Shown here piece by piece: positions 9,372 through 22,700 of a DNA stretch of 64,000 bases. Positions within the stretch are counted from its first letter, which is position 1. The number at the start of each line of letters is the position of its first letter. The stretch lies in the NCBI GenBank assembly GCA_963924555.1, contig OZ004598.1:1822501-1886500 (forward strand), given 5' to 3'. Below the pieces are notes generated by a model. That model saw only the letters and a program-made list of their open reading frames with translations, had not been told where the DNA came from and searched no databases. This stretch comes from Crambe crambe (Eukaryota; Porifera; Demospongiae; Poecilosclerida; Crambeidae). The translations under genes were made by a program, and so were the position numbers.

Positions 9372-12300
9372 ATGCTCCTTCAAGTTAGTCTCTTTATGAT
9401 TTTGTTGGCCTCTTCAGGAGGTACTCCTTATTACATTACACCTTCATATGACATCATTGCTGGTAATAGCTAATACTTGCTTCTTTGAAGGACAGTCATT
9501 GTAACCATGCAGCACTCTAGAGACTCTGGCTGCTGAAGGTACATTAATGATTTTGGTGAGAATGTAACGGTATTTTTTTCCCCTGGGAGGCATATTACAA
9601 GAAATGATACAGATCTCATATTTGCATCTTTTTAAGTCAGTCATCCTTACACCCTTAGATGAGAATGGGAGTGAAATTAATAGAATGTAAGGCTAAAATG
9701 ACAATCTCCTTCTTGTTTATTGATATGATTATCATAAGATCATTTAAATTCCATCCATGTGGTAGACAAGATAATCTAATGACTAGAGTAGGTGTAATTC
9801 GTATAAAAGGTGATATGACCGTTGCTATAAAGATATTGAACTCGTCATTCATTAGCAGCATAGGAAGTGCTGTGACTGTTACTGGCAACACAGTGGAACT
9901 AGAAATCGATAGATCCCAATTCAAGTTCATTCAGAATGCAACTGCATGTGGAGCTATCTGTGCAACATCTCGTGATAGGGACTTACCTTTCAAGAGTAAT
10001 GTCAGCATCAGTGATAGCATTTTTGTTAGAGCACTCTCCCTTGACGGTGGTATTCAGATAATACACAAATTATCTTCTACTATCAACATAGAAAACTCTT
10101 CATTTATGAATAATACATCGGTTCGAGGAGCAGTTATAGATGTTATTAATATATATGTTGCATCAACATCCTTAATCCACTCCACATTTGATAGCAATAG
10201 AGCAGTTACATATGATGGTGGAGCTATACACATTCATGTCACCAAAAATCATAGTTTCATTATAGCAGATTGTACATTTCAAAACAACAGAGCGGCTAGA
10301 GATGGTGGGGCAATTAAAATGCTTATAAGTGGAAGAAGTCATGCAGTTATTACTAATTCTATCTTTCTGGCTAACATCTGTGATCGTGCAGGAGGTGGAA
10401 TTTCATTCTATTTTCCTGACAGGGACAGAGTCCAGAACCTGACATTAAGATCTGTAACACTTGAAGAGAATTCAACTCAAAGTGGTGGTGGTTTAAGTGC
10501 AAATGCTAATTATTTACAAGTTATAGTTTTGGATAAAGTGATCTTGAGACATAATTATGCTGTAAATGGTGGAGCAATATCCATAGAGAGAGTTATAATA
10601 GATACATATCGATATGTGATGCTCATCAGAAATAAAGCAAAGTCTGCAGGGAGGGCTGCTAGCCTCTGAATCAAATATCTTTTTAAAAGGAAAGATTGTC
10701 TCTTTTCGCAATAATTCAGCCAAAGAAAGAGGTGGGGCAATATTCCTATCTAAATCATTTTTCAGTGTTGATAAAGGCACATTGAGTTTCATAAGCAACC
10801 AGGCATCATTTGGGGGAGCTTTATTCATAGAAAATTCCATCAATCGGTGTAAAGGAAATAATTATTATCCTTGTTTTTTTCGGAATGCTGAACATGAGGA
10901 TTATTATTTCCATGATAATAAAGCTGATAAGGGGCCAGTACTGTACGGAGGCTTCTTGAATACCTGTAATATTGGTTTTGGAATCAGGCAATTCTCTGCT
11001 CTATTATCAACTAATGATCCTGAAAATTATATCACATCAGATGTGATGAATGTTTGCTTCTGTGATAATGAACAAAATATTGACTGTTCTATGAGATATG
11101 TTAATTTATCAGCTATAAGAGGTGAGTCAATATCACTAAAGGTAACAACAATTGATCAATTCAGGCAATTTAAACCGTCATTTGTGGGCAACTGTGATGA
11201 CTCCACATTGGTATTTGGTGAGGGAGAGTGTACTCATTACTTGAGTAATGCTTGCCAAAGTATTAAGTTTCACGTGTATTCAAGAGAAGTTTTTGGAGAT
11301 GTTATACTGAGATCAGGTGGACCTTGTAAAGAGATAAATAAATTGACAGTCAATGTAACCTTTCTACAATGTCCACGTTGTTTCCAATTGGCACCAGGGA
11401 AGGACAGGTGTGAGCGTGATAAAAGATTAGGTCTTGATGTCCAATGTCATATTGATGATAATGTCACAACAGTAAAGAAACAGGGAAGATCATGGTTTCA
11501 ATATCATGATGACATGCTTTAAGTATGCAAATGCTGTCCTTTGGGCTACTGCAAAAGCAATGTAACCTTCCAACCATTAGCAGATGTCAATGAGAGTCAG
11601 TGTGATAATAATCGTTCAGGGATTGTCTGTGGAGCTTGTAAAGACTCTTTCAGTGTAGCCTTAGGGAGTTCTAGATGTATTGACTGTTCCAGTTATAAAT
11701 ATAATATCTTCTGGCTTATCCCCCTCTTTGCAGTCATGGGCTTGATTCTAGTCCTGAGCATGCTATTATTAGACCTAACTGTTTCAATCGGACTCATCAA
11801 TGGTTTGATATTCTACGCCAATGTTTTATCTATCAGCATTTTCATTAACACCAATAACTGTTTCATGACCCCTAATAAACTATTCTCAATCTCCGTTTTC
11901 ATATCATGGGTAAATCTGGACTTTGGGATTGAGAAATGTTTCTACTCAGAATTGAATATATACCAGAAAACATGGCTACAGTTTGCCTTTCCCCTGTACA
12001 TATGGTTACTAGTGGGTCTGATCATCATACTCAGTCACTACTCCACACGAGTGATGAAACTCCTTGGAAGAAAAGTCATCCCAGTACTGGCTACTCTATT
12101 TCTGTTGTCTTACATAAAAGTTCTAAGGATTGTTGTAACAGCATTTGATTTCAATGAGGTCTTAACAGGAGATGCAGACAACACATTAGATGAACTGGTC
12201 CCTCGTAAGGTCTGGACTCATGATGGAAATGTGGACTACCTCAGTGGTAAACACATCCCTCTCTTCATAGTGGCCTTGCTGTTCCTAGTAGTTCTCTTTC

Positions 12301-12947
12301 TTCCATACACACTCTTACTCACCTTTGAACAGTGTCTTCGTTCCTTACCAAGGAGGAAAGGATTGAAGTGGTTACACAGTACAGCTTCTGTCTCCATAAT
12401 GGATGCATACCACGCTCCTTACAACAGAAAACATCGTTACTGGACTGGAGCCCTTCTGTTCATACGTTGCATTCTCCTTATAGCTTTTGTTTCCTCTTAT
12501 AAGGTCAATTCCTTAATATCCAACACATTTGCTACTGCCATTGCAACTATAATGTTACTCGTGTTCAAAGCGTCCATCAAAAATGGAATATATCGAAGTT
12601 CTCTAGCAAATATTTTCGAAAATATCTTTTTGCTAAATCTTGGAGTATTAGCTTCGACAGTATACTACTTGGAAGGAGTTAATTCACCTAAACCTAAAGT
12701 TTGTGCCTGCATCACTGCTTCCATCTCAGTGGCACTTGTGACATTCCTTGCCATCATAGCATGTCACATCTATTACAAGATGAAGGGGTTTGGTTGCAAC
12801 AAGCTGACAAGGTTTTTCCGTGCAATCAGGAAATCGAAACCATCTGTCAACGAAATTCCGTTAGAAACCACACCTACAACTTCCGTGAAGACCAGTTTTG
12901 TGGAGTTGCGTGAATCTCTATTAGAAAGTACTGAGTTCAAGAATTGA
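9372..12947 (+). pseudogene. Branch 1 Pmp-like membrane receptor, broken copy
   Basis: The full architecture is recognisable: signal peptide, N-terminal domain, Pmp-like beta-helix (GGAIHIHV, GGAIKM, GGGISF, GGGLSA, GGAISI, GGAIFL, GGALFI), Cys-rich stalk (CPRCFQLAPGKDRCERD, GIVCGACKDSFSVALGSSRC) and about nine membrane segments, ending in VELRESLLES. Lesions: extra bases at about 9471-9475 (ggtaatagctaatac against ggtaataacacc) cause a shift; TAA replaces CAA near 9510; a frame shift occurs near 10645-10660; and TAA replaces CAA at 11520-11522, just before the GYCK part of the stalk. The stretch from 11541 on is open to the end. In ectodomain and tail it is closest to the next gene (13697). 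The promoter is the TATA box at 9304. Confidence 0.85.
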
Positions 12948-13696
12948 AGATGATTATTATACCATTTTAGCTAATACACAAATAATCTTAATGTCCAACT
13001 ATAACTATAGCTAGTGTGTGGAATCTTGGAATCATATTGTTATTGGAGGTCATTGTGATAGTTTTGTTTTAATTTGCTAGTAACATCATTAACTTAAGGC
13101 TACTATATTATGTAGTTAGCTATGGTCTTGGGGAGCTAAGCTGAATGTGACTATAACTAAACATGAAAACTTGCACTGGCTGGGGAAAACTGAGAGTGAC
13201 CATTGAAAAGAACCTTCCAATCTAGTAATTATATAAACATGGAGAGTGTCTTCTTTCTGTTTCTATTCTGAATGGATGTTTTTCATTTATAGCTATTGCT
13301 CTTCTCTCAAAAGGCTATCAGCTATAATTAAGTGTTAGAGAAATAGTTAGTGCATGATGAAACATGTCACTATGGTGGCTAATTACTAGATGGTTAATAG
13401 TGTCAGATAACAGTTTCATACTCAACAAATCATTAGCAAAGTGTTGTAACATGTATAGTCAGACAATGAAGCACACAAGTGTGTAATCACAAGCTGGAAA
13501 TAGCTAATGGCCCAAGAGCTTTCCCCTGGAATTGTGGGAGACCTTGGGAAAATGAGTGTTGTGTAAAGAACATTATCAATGAATAACACAATGCATGTTG
13601 CTATAAATTTGATCAGACATAGTGTGCTAGCCAGCTTAGCGAAATCGCCATTAGCTATTAGCTATCAGTAGCAGAGTAGCTCTTGTTAATGTGAGA
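12948..13696. other. Spacer with 5'-flank module (copy 3)
   Basis: 13237-13470 is the best preserved copy of the dispersed 5'-flank module shared with 4.4, 8.1 and 26.0 kb. A TATAAATT word lies at 13602-13609, but it is 88 bp from the ATG, farther than in other copies. Nothing else was recognised. Confidence 0.5.
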
Positions 13697-16600
13697 ATGC
13701 TTCTTCAATTTGGTCTCCTTGTGACTTTGTTGGCCTCCTCAGGAGGTACTCCTTACTATATCACACCTTCAGATGACATCATTGCTGATAATAACACCTG
13801 CTTCTTTGAAGGGAAGCCATTGCAACCATGCAGCACTCTAGAGACAGTGACTGCAGAAGGTACATTCTACTTCAATGATTTTGGTGAGAATTTAACAATA
13901 CTCTTTTTGCCTGGGAGGCATATTATTAGAAACAATACAGACTTGATTCTTAACACTCATCAGGTCATTCTTACACCCTTTAAAGAGAATGGGACTGCCA
14001 TATTGATAGAATGTAATTCTATACTGACTATCTCCTTCTTGTTTGTTGATATGATCATCATAAGATCATTTGAATTCCATTCATGTGGACGGCAGGATAA
14101 AGCTGAACCTAAAGCTGTTATTCATGTCTTAAGTGGTTCAAATCTCATGAATATACTAGATTCATCGTTTATCAACAGCATAGGAAGTGCTGTAACTATT
14201 CACAGTGAAACAGTGAAATTAACTATCGAAAGATCCAAATTCAAATTCATTAAGAATGCCACTGCATGTGGAGCTATTTGTGTAATTTCACGTTTCATGG
14301 ACTCACCCTTCGATAGTAAAGTCAGAATCAGTGATAGTTTTTTTGAAAGCAATTTAGTTGAAGCACTCTTCATTGATGGTATTGAAACAGAAAAATATAA
14401 AAAATCTACTGTTAGCGTGATAAACTCTGTTTTTTTGAATAATACATCAGTTCAAGGAGTGATAGATATTGTTAATATATATGTTGCATCAACATCCTTA
14501 ATTCACTCCACATTTGATAGCAATAGAGCAGTTACATATGATGGTGGAGCTATACACATTCATGTCATCAGCAATCATAGCATCATTGTAGCTGATTGTA
14601 TATTCCAGAACAACAGAGCAGCTGGAGATGGTGGGGCAATTAGAATGTTTATTGGAGGACAAAGTCATGTAGATATCATCAATTCCATCTTTCTGGCCAA
14701 CGCTTGTGGCCATGCAGGAGGTGGAATTTCATTCGATTTACCCAACAGAGAAAGTATTCAGTGCTTAAGACTGAGAAATGTAACATTTGAAGGAAATTCA
14801 GCTCAAAGTGGTGGTGGTATAAGTGTAATCACTGAATACTCACGAATTATGGTATTGGAGAATGTCAAGTTTAGGAGAAATCATGCTGCAAATGGTGGTG
14901 CAATATCCATAGAAAAAACAGCACTGGATATATATGGACATTCGGTGTTCACTAATAATGCAGCAAATTCTACAGGCGGAGCTTTGATAGCCTATGAATC
15001 GAAACTATTTTTTAAAACAATATTTTGCTCATTTGAAAACAATTCAGCAGGAAGGCAAGGTGGAGCATTGTTTCTATCTAGATCATCTCTTACAGCTGTG
15101 AGGGGCATATTGAAATTTTTGAGCAATGAAGCTTCATTAGGAGGAGCATTATATGTAAAAGACTTCAGTGATCAGTGCAAAGGAAGTCACTATTGTTTTT
15201 TTAGAAGTGAGAAGTATATTACAGATTTTAATAACAATATAGCAGACAAAGGACCAGTTCTATATGGAGGTTTCTTGAGTAACTGTGATCTAGGTCATGG
15301 GATCAAAAACTTCGAAAATTCAGTTAAAATATCTACATCCAAGTCTTTGGGAAAATATATCACATCAGATGTGATAAATACTTGCTTTTGTAATGATGAA
15401 CGAAGCCTTGACTGCTCCAGGAGAAGTATGACTACATCAGCTATAAGAGGTGGTTTGATATCACTCATGGTTACAACTATAGACCAACACAAACAATTTA
15501 AACCGTCATTTGTTAGCAGCTGTGATGACTCCACATTTGCATTTGGTGAGGGAGAGTGCAATCATAACTTGAGTAATGCTTGTCAAAGTATCAAGTTTCA
15601 CGTGTACTCAAGAAAAGTCTCTGGAGATGTTATACTGAGATCAAGTGGACCTTGTAAAGAGATGAATAAATTGACAATCATGATAAACTTTCTTCAATGT
15701 CCACGTTGTTTCCAATTGGCACCAGGGAAAGACAGATGTGAGTGTGATAGAAGATTAGGTCTTGATGTCCAATGCCAGATTAAAAATAGTGTCACAATAG
15801 TAAAGAAACAGGGAAGATCATGGTTTCAGTATCACAATGACACACTCCAAGTATGCAAACAATGTCCTTTGGGCTACTGTAAAAACAATGTTAGCTTTCC
15901 ACCACTCGCAGATGTCAATGACAGTCAGTGTACCAATAACCACTCAGGGATCATTTGTGGAGCATGTAAAGATTCTTTCAGTGTAGCCTTAGGGAGTTCT
16001 AGGTGTATTAACTGTTTTGATTCCAAGAAATATGCTTTCCTCTGGCTAGTCCCCCTGTTTGCAGTCATGGGCTTGATTCTAGTCCTAAGCATGCTATTTC
16101 TAGACCTAACTGTTTCAATTGGACTCATCAATGGTTTGATATTCTATGCCAACATTTTATCAATCAGTGGTTTGACAAACAATTATAACTGCTCCATTCA
16201 CCCACTACTCTCAGTTTTCATATCATGGGTAAATCTGGACTTAGGGATCGAGACATGCTTCTATTCGGGAATGGACATGTACCAGAAAATATGGCTACAG
16301 TTTGCCTTTCCCCTGTATACATATGGTTACTAGTGGGTCTGATCATCATACTCAGTCACTACTCCACACGAGTGATGAGACTCCTTGGAAGAAAAGTCAT
16401 CCCAGTACTGGCTACTCTATTCTTACTGTCTTATGCTAAAATACTGAAGACAATCATAACTGTGTTTGATTTTATTGAGGTCTCAACAGGTGATGCAGAC
16501 AACACATCAGATGAACTGGTCCCTCGTAAAGTCTGGACTCATGATGGCAATGTGGACTACCTCAGTGGTGAACACATCCCTCTCTTCATAGTGGCCTTGC

Positions 16601-17220
16601 TGTTCCTAGTCGTTCTCTTTCTTCCATACACACTCTTACTCACCTTTGGACAATGTCTTCGTTCCTTACCAAGGAGGAAAGGATTGAAGTGGTTTCACAG
16701 TACAGCCTTCATCTCCATAATTGATGCATACCACGCTCCTTACAACAGATGGCATCGTTACTGGACTGGAGCCCTGTTGTTTATACGTATTCTCCTTTCT
16801 TACAAGGTCAATTCCTTAACATCAAACACATTTGCTACTGCAATTGTGACTATAATGTTACTCGTGTTCAAAGCTTCGATCAAAAATGGAATATATCGAA
16901 GTTCTCTAGCAAATATTTTTGAAAATATCTTTTTCCTGAACCTTGGATTACTAGCTTCAACAGTATACTACTTGGTTAAATCAACCAAAGTTTGTGCCTG
17001 CCTCACTGCTTCCATTTCAGTGGCACTTGTGACATTCCTTGCCATCATAGGATGTCAGATCTATTTCAAGATGAAGGGGCTAGGTTGCAACAAACTGAAA
17101 AGGTTATTCCAAAAGGTTAAGAAATCGATGCCATCTGTCAAGGAAATCCCTTTAGAAACCACACCTAAAGTTACAACCACCTTAGTAGAGCTCCGTGAAA
17201 CTTTATTAGAGAGTGTTTAA
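13697..17220 (+). pseudogene. Branch 1 receptor, nearly intact, one 2-bp insertion
   Basis: The start is the ATG at 13697 (MLLQFGLLVTLLASSGG); the ATG six bases upstream in paralogues is GTG here. The ectodomain runs about 730 residues: signal peptide, PYYITPSDD, NNTCFFEGKPLQPCSTLET, Pmp-like repeats (GGAIHI, GGAIRM, GGGISF, GGGISV, GGAISI, GGALIA, GGALFL, GGALYV) and a Cys-rich stalk (CGACKDSFSVALGSSRCINC). The membrane module follows. The only visible lesion is two extra bases at about 16316-16322 (ctgtatacatatgg against ctgtacatatgg), which shift the frame inside the third membrane segment. The frame then continues intact to VELRETLLESV at 17220. One small change breaks it, so it could be a null allele, a recent pseudogene or an assembly error. 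It is convergent with the branch 2 copy at 19731. Confidence 0.85.
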
Positions 17221-18510
17221 GCATGACTAAGACAGTATTATAATCATGGACATTATTTTCTCATTTTTGTGTATTATTAAAGCACTATTCCACTATTCTG
17301 TACTATGTAAGCACCAACATATAACTATGTGATGGGAGCAGGGGCCACCACTAGCATTCCTGCAGATAAGAGTGTCCTCAGAATTATTTCAGCACAGAAA
17401 AAAAATCAATCTCAGCTGGCCATATGTAGTTTTTTCTACCTATCCAGTTGGTGAGCTTACCCCCTCCCCCCCATTCATGCAAATTGAGATTTCTTCGATA
17501 TTTATCACATTTAATACGCATATCTATGTACACATGCACATACACGACCTGTCTAGAGCCTGGGAATGAGGCTATAGGCAACAAACAGAACTTATCGCTT
17601 TCTACAGCATTTTGTCATAGAGACACTAAGTGGATTGTAGGCGCTTGGCCAATTGAAACGTAAGGCCAGATTTGGGATTTCATCCAGCTCCACAAACCCT
17701 CATTATGGAGCGCTGAAAACTAAAGCACCAGCTACGCATAGCTAACAATAAAAAAGAGACCCATAGCTACTCTGCATATAAAGTGCATAACTCACTCACC
17801 AACCTCCTCATTATGAAATAAACATGTTGTAATTGGCTACATATACACATGCATACACCTACAACAAGACACGCTCAGTCATGTATACACATCAATCATT
17901 GCTGTCCTATCTACTGAGCACCATCACATTTTTAGGGGTACCACGCTACTTGGAGGTTAACCTTTGAACCAGGCGACTAGGTTGGGCCTTCCCCCCCCCC
18001 CCCCCCCCCCCCCCCAAGGACCTAGGATGTAAGTAAAATTATAATTATAATGCCGGCCGGAGAGCTGGGCAGACTGGGAGACCCTTTATCCCATGGGTAC
18101 CCCTCATCTCAAGGCACCCCTCACCCCTTGCTGCCCCGCACCCCATAATCTCACTGCAGATATCCACATTAAGATGCCGGATCGCTGGAAGAACGAAGAT
18201 TAGCTATTACTTGAATGAGTAAATTTACCATTTTGGATAATGTTATTTTTTGAGCCTATTGTTCTTATCATGTTCCTAAGATGTGTCCTAATGCTAGTAT
18301 ATACCTTAGCTACGTACTAACAACAGTGTACTGCTACATAGAGCTGCTTGCCTATAATATAGAATGTTAGCTACACTCTGTAGCTAAGTTGAATAGGAGA
18401 TAGTTAATCTATCGATGAAATTATAGCTAACACACGAATAATGTTGGAGCAGAATGCAACTAGCTAGCTGTAAAAGAGATGAGTTCATGCATGCTGCTTA
18501 AGTGATATGT
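17221..18510. other. Spacer with poly-C tract
   Basis: No gene was recognised. A run of 25 C lies at 17991-18015, followed by a short GC-rich stretch (18050-18150, gccggccgg ... ccccgcacccc) unlike the surrounding AT-rich DNA. Confidence 0.5.
17991..18015. repeat. Poly-C homopolymer
   Basis: Twenty-five consecutive C bases; the other strand could form G-quadruplex structure. The length is a likely sequencing uncertainty. Confidence 0.9.
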
Positions 18511-18514
18511 CAGT

Positions 18515-19205
18515 TGTCATTATTTGGCCTCCTCAGGAGGTACTCCTTACTACATCACAATGCAACACCTGCTTCTCTGAAGGACCGAGGCCACTGCAAC
18601 CATGCAACACTCTAGAGACTCTGATCACTAACTACAAGTCTATCCCCTAACATTGCTGTTTTTCCTGGAAACTATTATTGTGGAGAACAAAACACATCTG
18701 AATTTCATATCACTTCAGGCAAAGAATGCTGACAATGTCCTTCAGGTATAGCTACATACAATATTAAGTCTCGAATTCTCGAATTTATTCTTGTGGTGGG
18801 AAAAGGACAAGAGGAGACATTCAAACATGGATTCCTCATTACCTCATTAATTGGCACTGAAAATGGAACTCTATTACTAAAATAGACGCAGGTCCACTTT
18901 TGATGGTGTCATTTAAGCAAATGGATAGCTACTAGCCGCATCCTTATTGCAGCAAATATTGAAACTACTTTCATGAATGTTAATATTGCTGCAGTTTCTC
19001 ATCAATTTCAGGAACAGCATTATAATAATTATCTGAACAGTTGTAAATAAAATGTATCAGTGAAAATAAACTACTATACTCATCACAATGCTGATGTAAT
19101 TCATTAAATTGAATTCCTCGTTTCAAATGGAGCAATTACACACCATTCTCAGTATTATAATTTCATTGCCAGCAGTCTTACTAATGACAGAATAAAAGCT
19201 AGTAT
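18515..19205 (+). pseudogene. Degenerate 5' relic of a branch 1 gene
   Basis: It begins in the signal-peptide end (tcctcaggaggtactcc), keeps the CNTCFSEG..PLQPCNTLETL part and continues with traces of the ectodomain. Shared words (cttgtggtgggaaaaggac, ttggcactgaaaatgga, tttcattgcca) show it descends from the same lineage as the intact gene at 39503. Deletions and shifts occur throughout, and nothing downstream of about 19205 matches. The promoter remnant gtaaaagagatgagttcatgc lies at about 18471-18491. Confidence 0.75.
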
Positions 19206-19323
19206 TGCAGTGGACCAGATCCTTTCTGCAGTGAAATGGGTGGGCTCCGCAAGACTAATATGCAGCTGTCTAGAAATTCTGGCTAAAGATTGATTTTTAT
19301 TTCCTACACATCGGATACTAAAT

Positions 19324-19461
19324 TAGTCTGGCATAGCACCGCCCTCCAACTTGAGTAGGTGGTCTGGTGACATACAATACAACGCCCACCGACTTCAACG
19401 AGTTGTATTGTATGTCACCAGACCACCTACTCAAGTCGGTGGGCGGTGCTATGCCAGACTA
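19324..19461. mobile_element. 138-bp foldback MITE with 9-bp target duplication
   Basis: Almost the whole element is one inverted repeat: outer arms TAGTCTGGCATAGCACCGCC / its complement, inner arms ACTTGAGTAGGTGGTCTGG.. / complement, with an 18-nt loop. The 9-bp word ATACTAAAT directly flanks it at 19315-19323 and 19462-19470. A 9-bp duplication fits a Mutator-like origin, but that is an inference. The element lies just outside the degenerate receptor relic. Confidence 0.85.
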
Positions 19462-19666
19462 ATACTAAATAGCCCTGAGCTTCTGTATAATAAGTTATTA
19501 GAAAACAAGTGGGGAATGTACTGTGTTAAAAATTATTAAAGGGTAAGGGGTTACTTGACTAGAATTCACTCCATTGTTGCTGACCTGCTGAAGATTGTGT
19601 ATTATTGTTGTACTAGCTACACATGTAGCATGTTTTTGAAGTGTCAGTGTCTATGTTCATGATTTA

Positions 19667-19669
<3 letters not shown>

Positions 19670-19715
<46 letters not shown>
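19670..19715. repeat. (GA)n microsatellite
   Basis: About 23 uninterrupted GA units, just downstream of the 3' end of the branch 2 copy. Confidence 0.95.
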
Positions 19716-19719
<4 letters not shown>

Positions 19720-19730
19720 TAGGGTCAGTT

Positions 19731-22700
19731 TCAATAAGTGTCAAGAATCTCTTGTTCCCGCACTCTGGCTGCCATAAAGAGTTGTTCTTCATCTTCGTTA
19801 GATTCATCTTGTATAATCTCATAGCCATTAAGATATTTCCTTTTGATCTTGTTCTGAAAAGTTAGGTACCCACAGTTATGGCAGCAGTGAAACAGCAAAA
19901 TCAGAAAGATTAAAAAAATTGCTGTACTTGATAACAAGATATAAGCTGCAGCAGAAATTGATCCAAATAAAAGATGGATTACAACCATGAGCCAGTAGTT
20001 CACCATGAAAAGTATGTCTATTAAACATATCAAACGATTCTTGAATGGACAACAGAAACCTTGTAAAAAGATGAAGATAGTAACGACGAAGAAATGTATA
20101 ATTAACATAGTTTTAGTGTATTTCTCAAGCACCAAAACACTATCAACTGCAGACAAGATTGAAAAAGTGATTGCAATCCAGAGGCGAAGTCCAAACCAGA
20201 ACCTCCATTTATCCCTGAAAGGACCACAATAAGCATCAATCAATGGCTTGAATTTGTTGACTAGTTTGAACCTCATGAAGCAGTAAGAGAATGTGACAAG
20301 AACAGTGTAAGGAAGCAGAAATAGAACAATGAATGCAGTTGCTAGGAATAAACAGAAACCATGTACACCATGGCCGTAACCTTCACCATCATAATACCAC
20401 ACTGTCTGCTCACTGATGGTATAGGAATTATCAAGATCATATGTTATTGAATGTAATGTAGAGTAGGTGAGGACATCGATCACTGTACGCAATAGTTTGG
20501 AATAAGAAAGATAAAGCAATGTGGCAAGAACTTGAACTGATGATTTCGCTATGAAGTTGGAGATCCTTATAGAATATTTGGATATGATTATCATTCCAAT
20601 GACAATGCTCCATATGTACACAGGAAACATAAACTGGAATCCTACTTTTGCAATAGTAATCATCCCCTTGTAGAAGCAGAGTGGAAAACCGAGATCAAGG
20701 TTGAATAGTGAGATTATAACACGAATTAATGCTGAATATGGTCCTTTATGATCTTGTGTTAATTGATCCATCGACAAACTTACCATGTTGGCATAAAATA
20801 TAACTCCATTTATGGTGCCTGTGGCCACAGTGAGTCTTAATGCAAAGAGAACCATCACTAGAATGAGTCCAGCTAAAGCATACATTGGGAGAGTGAGGAG
20901 ATAGAGATCAGTGCAGTCACTAGAACATGTATCAGATCCAAACACTGCACTGTAGTTGTCCTTGCACTGACCACACAAGATTCCAGTGCGGTTGTTGAGG
21001 CAGGATAGATCAGTAATGGAGTCATTCAGAGTGAAATCATGGAATTTTGGGTTGCAGTAGTTCGTTGGACAATTGTTAGTGAATAGAATAATTTTTTTGT
21101 TTGAACCATGCTTATAGCCAGTCCAGTAAGATTTCGGACTTGAAAAGGTTTGGGAATCAATGTGACATTTGTATCCATGGTTGTGGAGGGCTGGAGTGCA
21201 AGAATTATTACAATAGCCTTCTTCAGATAAGCTAAAGCCAGGGGGACAATGTGCATTGACATATGCATAAAAGCCATAATATGAATCAGATGTGTGATGT
21301 ACTATGGTAGTACATAATCTTTTTTTCTTGTTCTTATTTGGAAGTGTTACCCAAATTACAGGATATTTTCTCTGAGTTAAAGAATCTAAAGATTTAATTG
21401 TCGATGTGTCATCTGAACAACTTACTTGCTGCACATTGAACTCATAATCATAGGTATTAAATATCGAAATAGCCTTCTCCCCTGGATAGGTATGAAAATG
21501 TGCTGCATAGTGTTCATAATAATAATTACTATTGTACATATCTGTGTAGTCGCACTTCCATTTCATTCCGTTTAGTTGCCAGCATAATCCATTTGGGAGG
21601 GATGTAAATTTATCCAATTCACTCACATTTCTTAGTATTACATCAAATAAAGTGGTATATGCTTTGTGATGATAATGCCAAGACTTGTTGAACAAGAAGT
21701 TATGTGATAAACTAGCACTTAATAAAGAAGGTGCATATAGGGAGTTTGGGTTATTGAAATGATCAGTATTATTCCTGAAATGTAGTGCAATTTTTATCTT
21801 GGTGATATTATGCAGTGAATACTTTTGATTTGGTAGTATTTGTATTGCATTTTCCCCTGGAGCATATATAGCACTTCCTTGAATGGCTCTATTATTATAG
21901 AATTTAGCTTCCAAAGGTTCCTTCAAAAATAAGGTTGAAAAGTCATCAAGAGAGATTCCTCCTCTTTTGACAAAACTGTTAGCACCACTGACAGTCAAGT
22001 TTCCTTCGATAATCAAACTGCTACTCTCCATAACAATTATTCCTTCACTATTAATGTTAAGCCAGTTAGTGCCATTCATGGTGACATTGGCATTAGCAAA
22101 TTGTATTGGAGTATTAGGCAATGGAGATGGACCACGATAGTCCATGTATATATTAGTTATTTGCACTTGAAGCTTTGTTACACGACTATATTCAATGAAA
22201 TAAAATTCTCCATGAATTATATAGTATGAATTCATCTTGTTTGAATAGACTGAATTGAGATCCTTCACGCACCATGAAATGTTTTTCATTACAATTTGAT
22301 GTGACATTGTATCATCGTACACTTTCACAATACGTAATAATTTGTGTATGTAATGGTCTGCACCTGACTCACTGTGAGTGTATGTTACAAATGCAGTGTT
22401 TTGTATTCTGAACAAGTCACTGACTGAATCAGAACCATTGCGAGAATTAAAATAACGTACTACCAGTGGTAATGGCATAAAATAGCGATCAATAGATGGA
22501 ATACTTTCATTCAAGCAATATTCATAAGGGATTCCTTGAAATGTAACTTGGGAATTAGTATTGCTGAAAGCAAATACTACTGATAATCTTAATTTTGGCC
22601 CTGTCCAAACTGTGTTAGAAATAGTTGGTTTCATGATCATGTTAATGATTGGATTAAAATGTTGCTGTGATAGTATCAGAGTCAACCAATCAGTAATCCT

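Noticed and set aside
19351-19539. 62-codon open frame over the foldback element
   Set aside because: It reads through a MITE hairpin and has no independent support.
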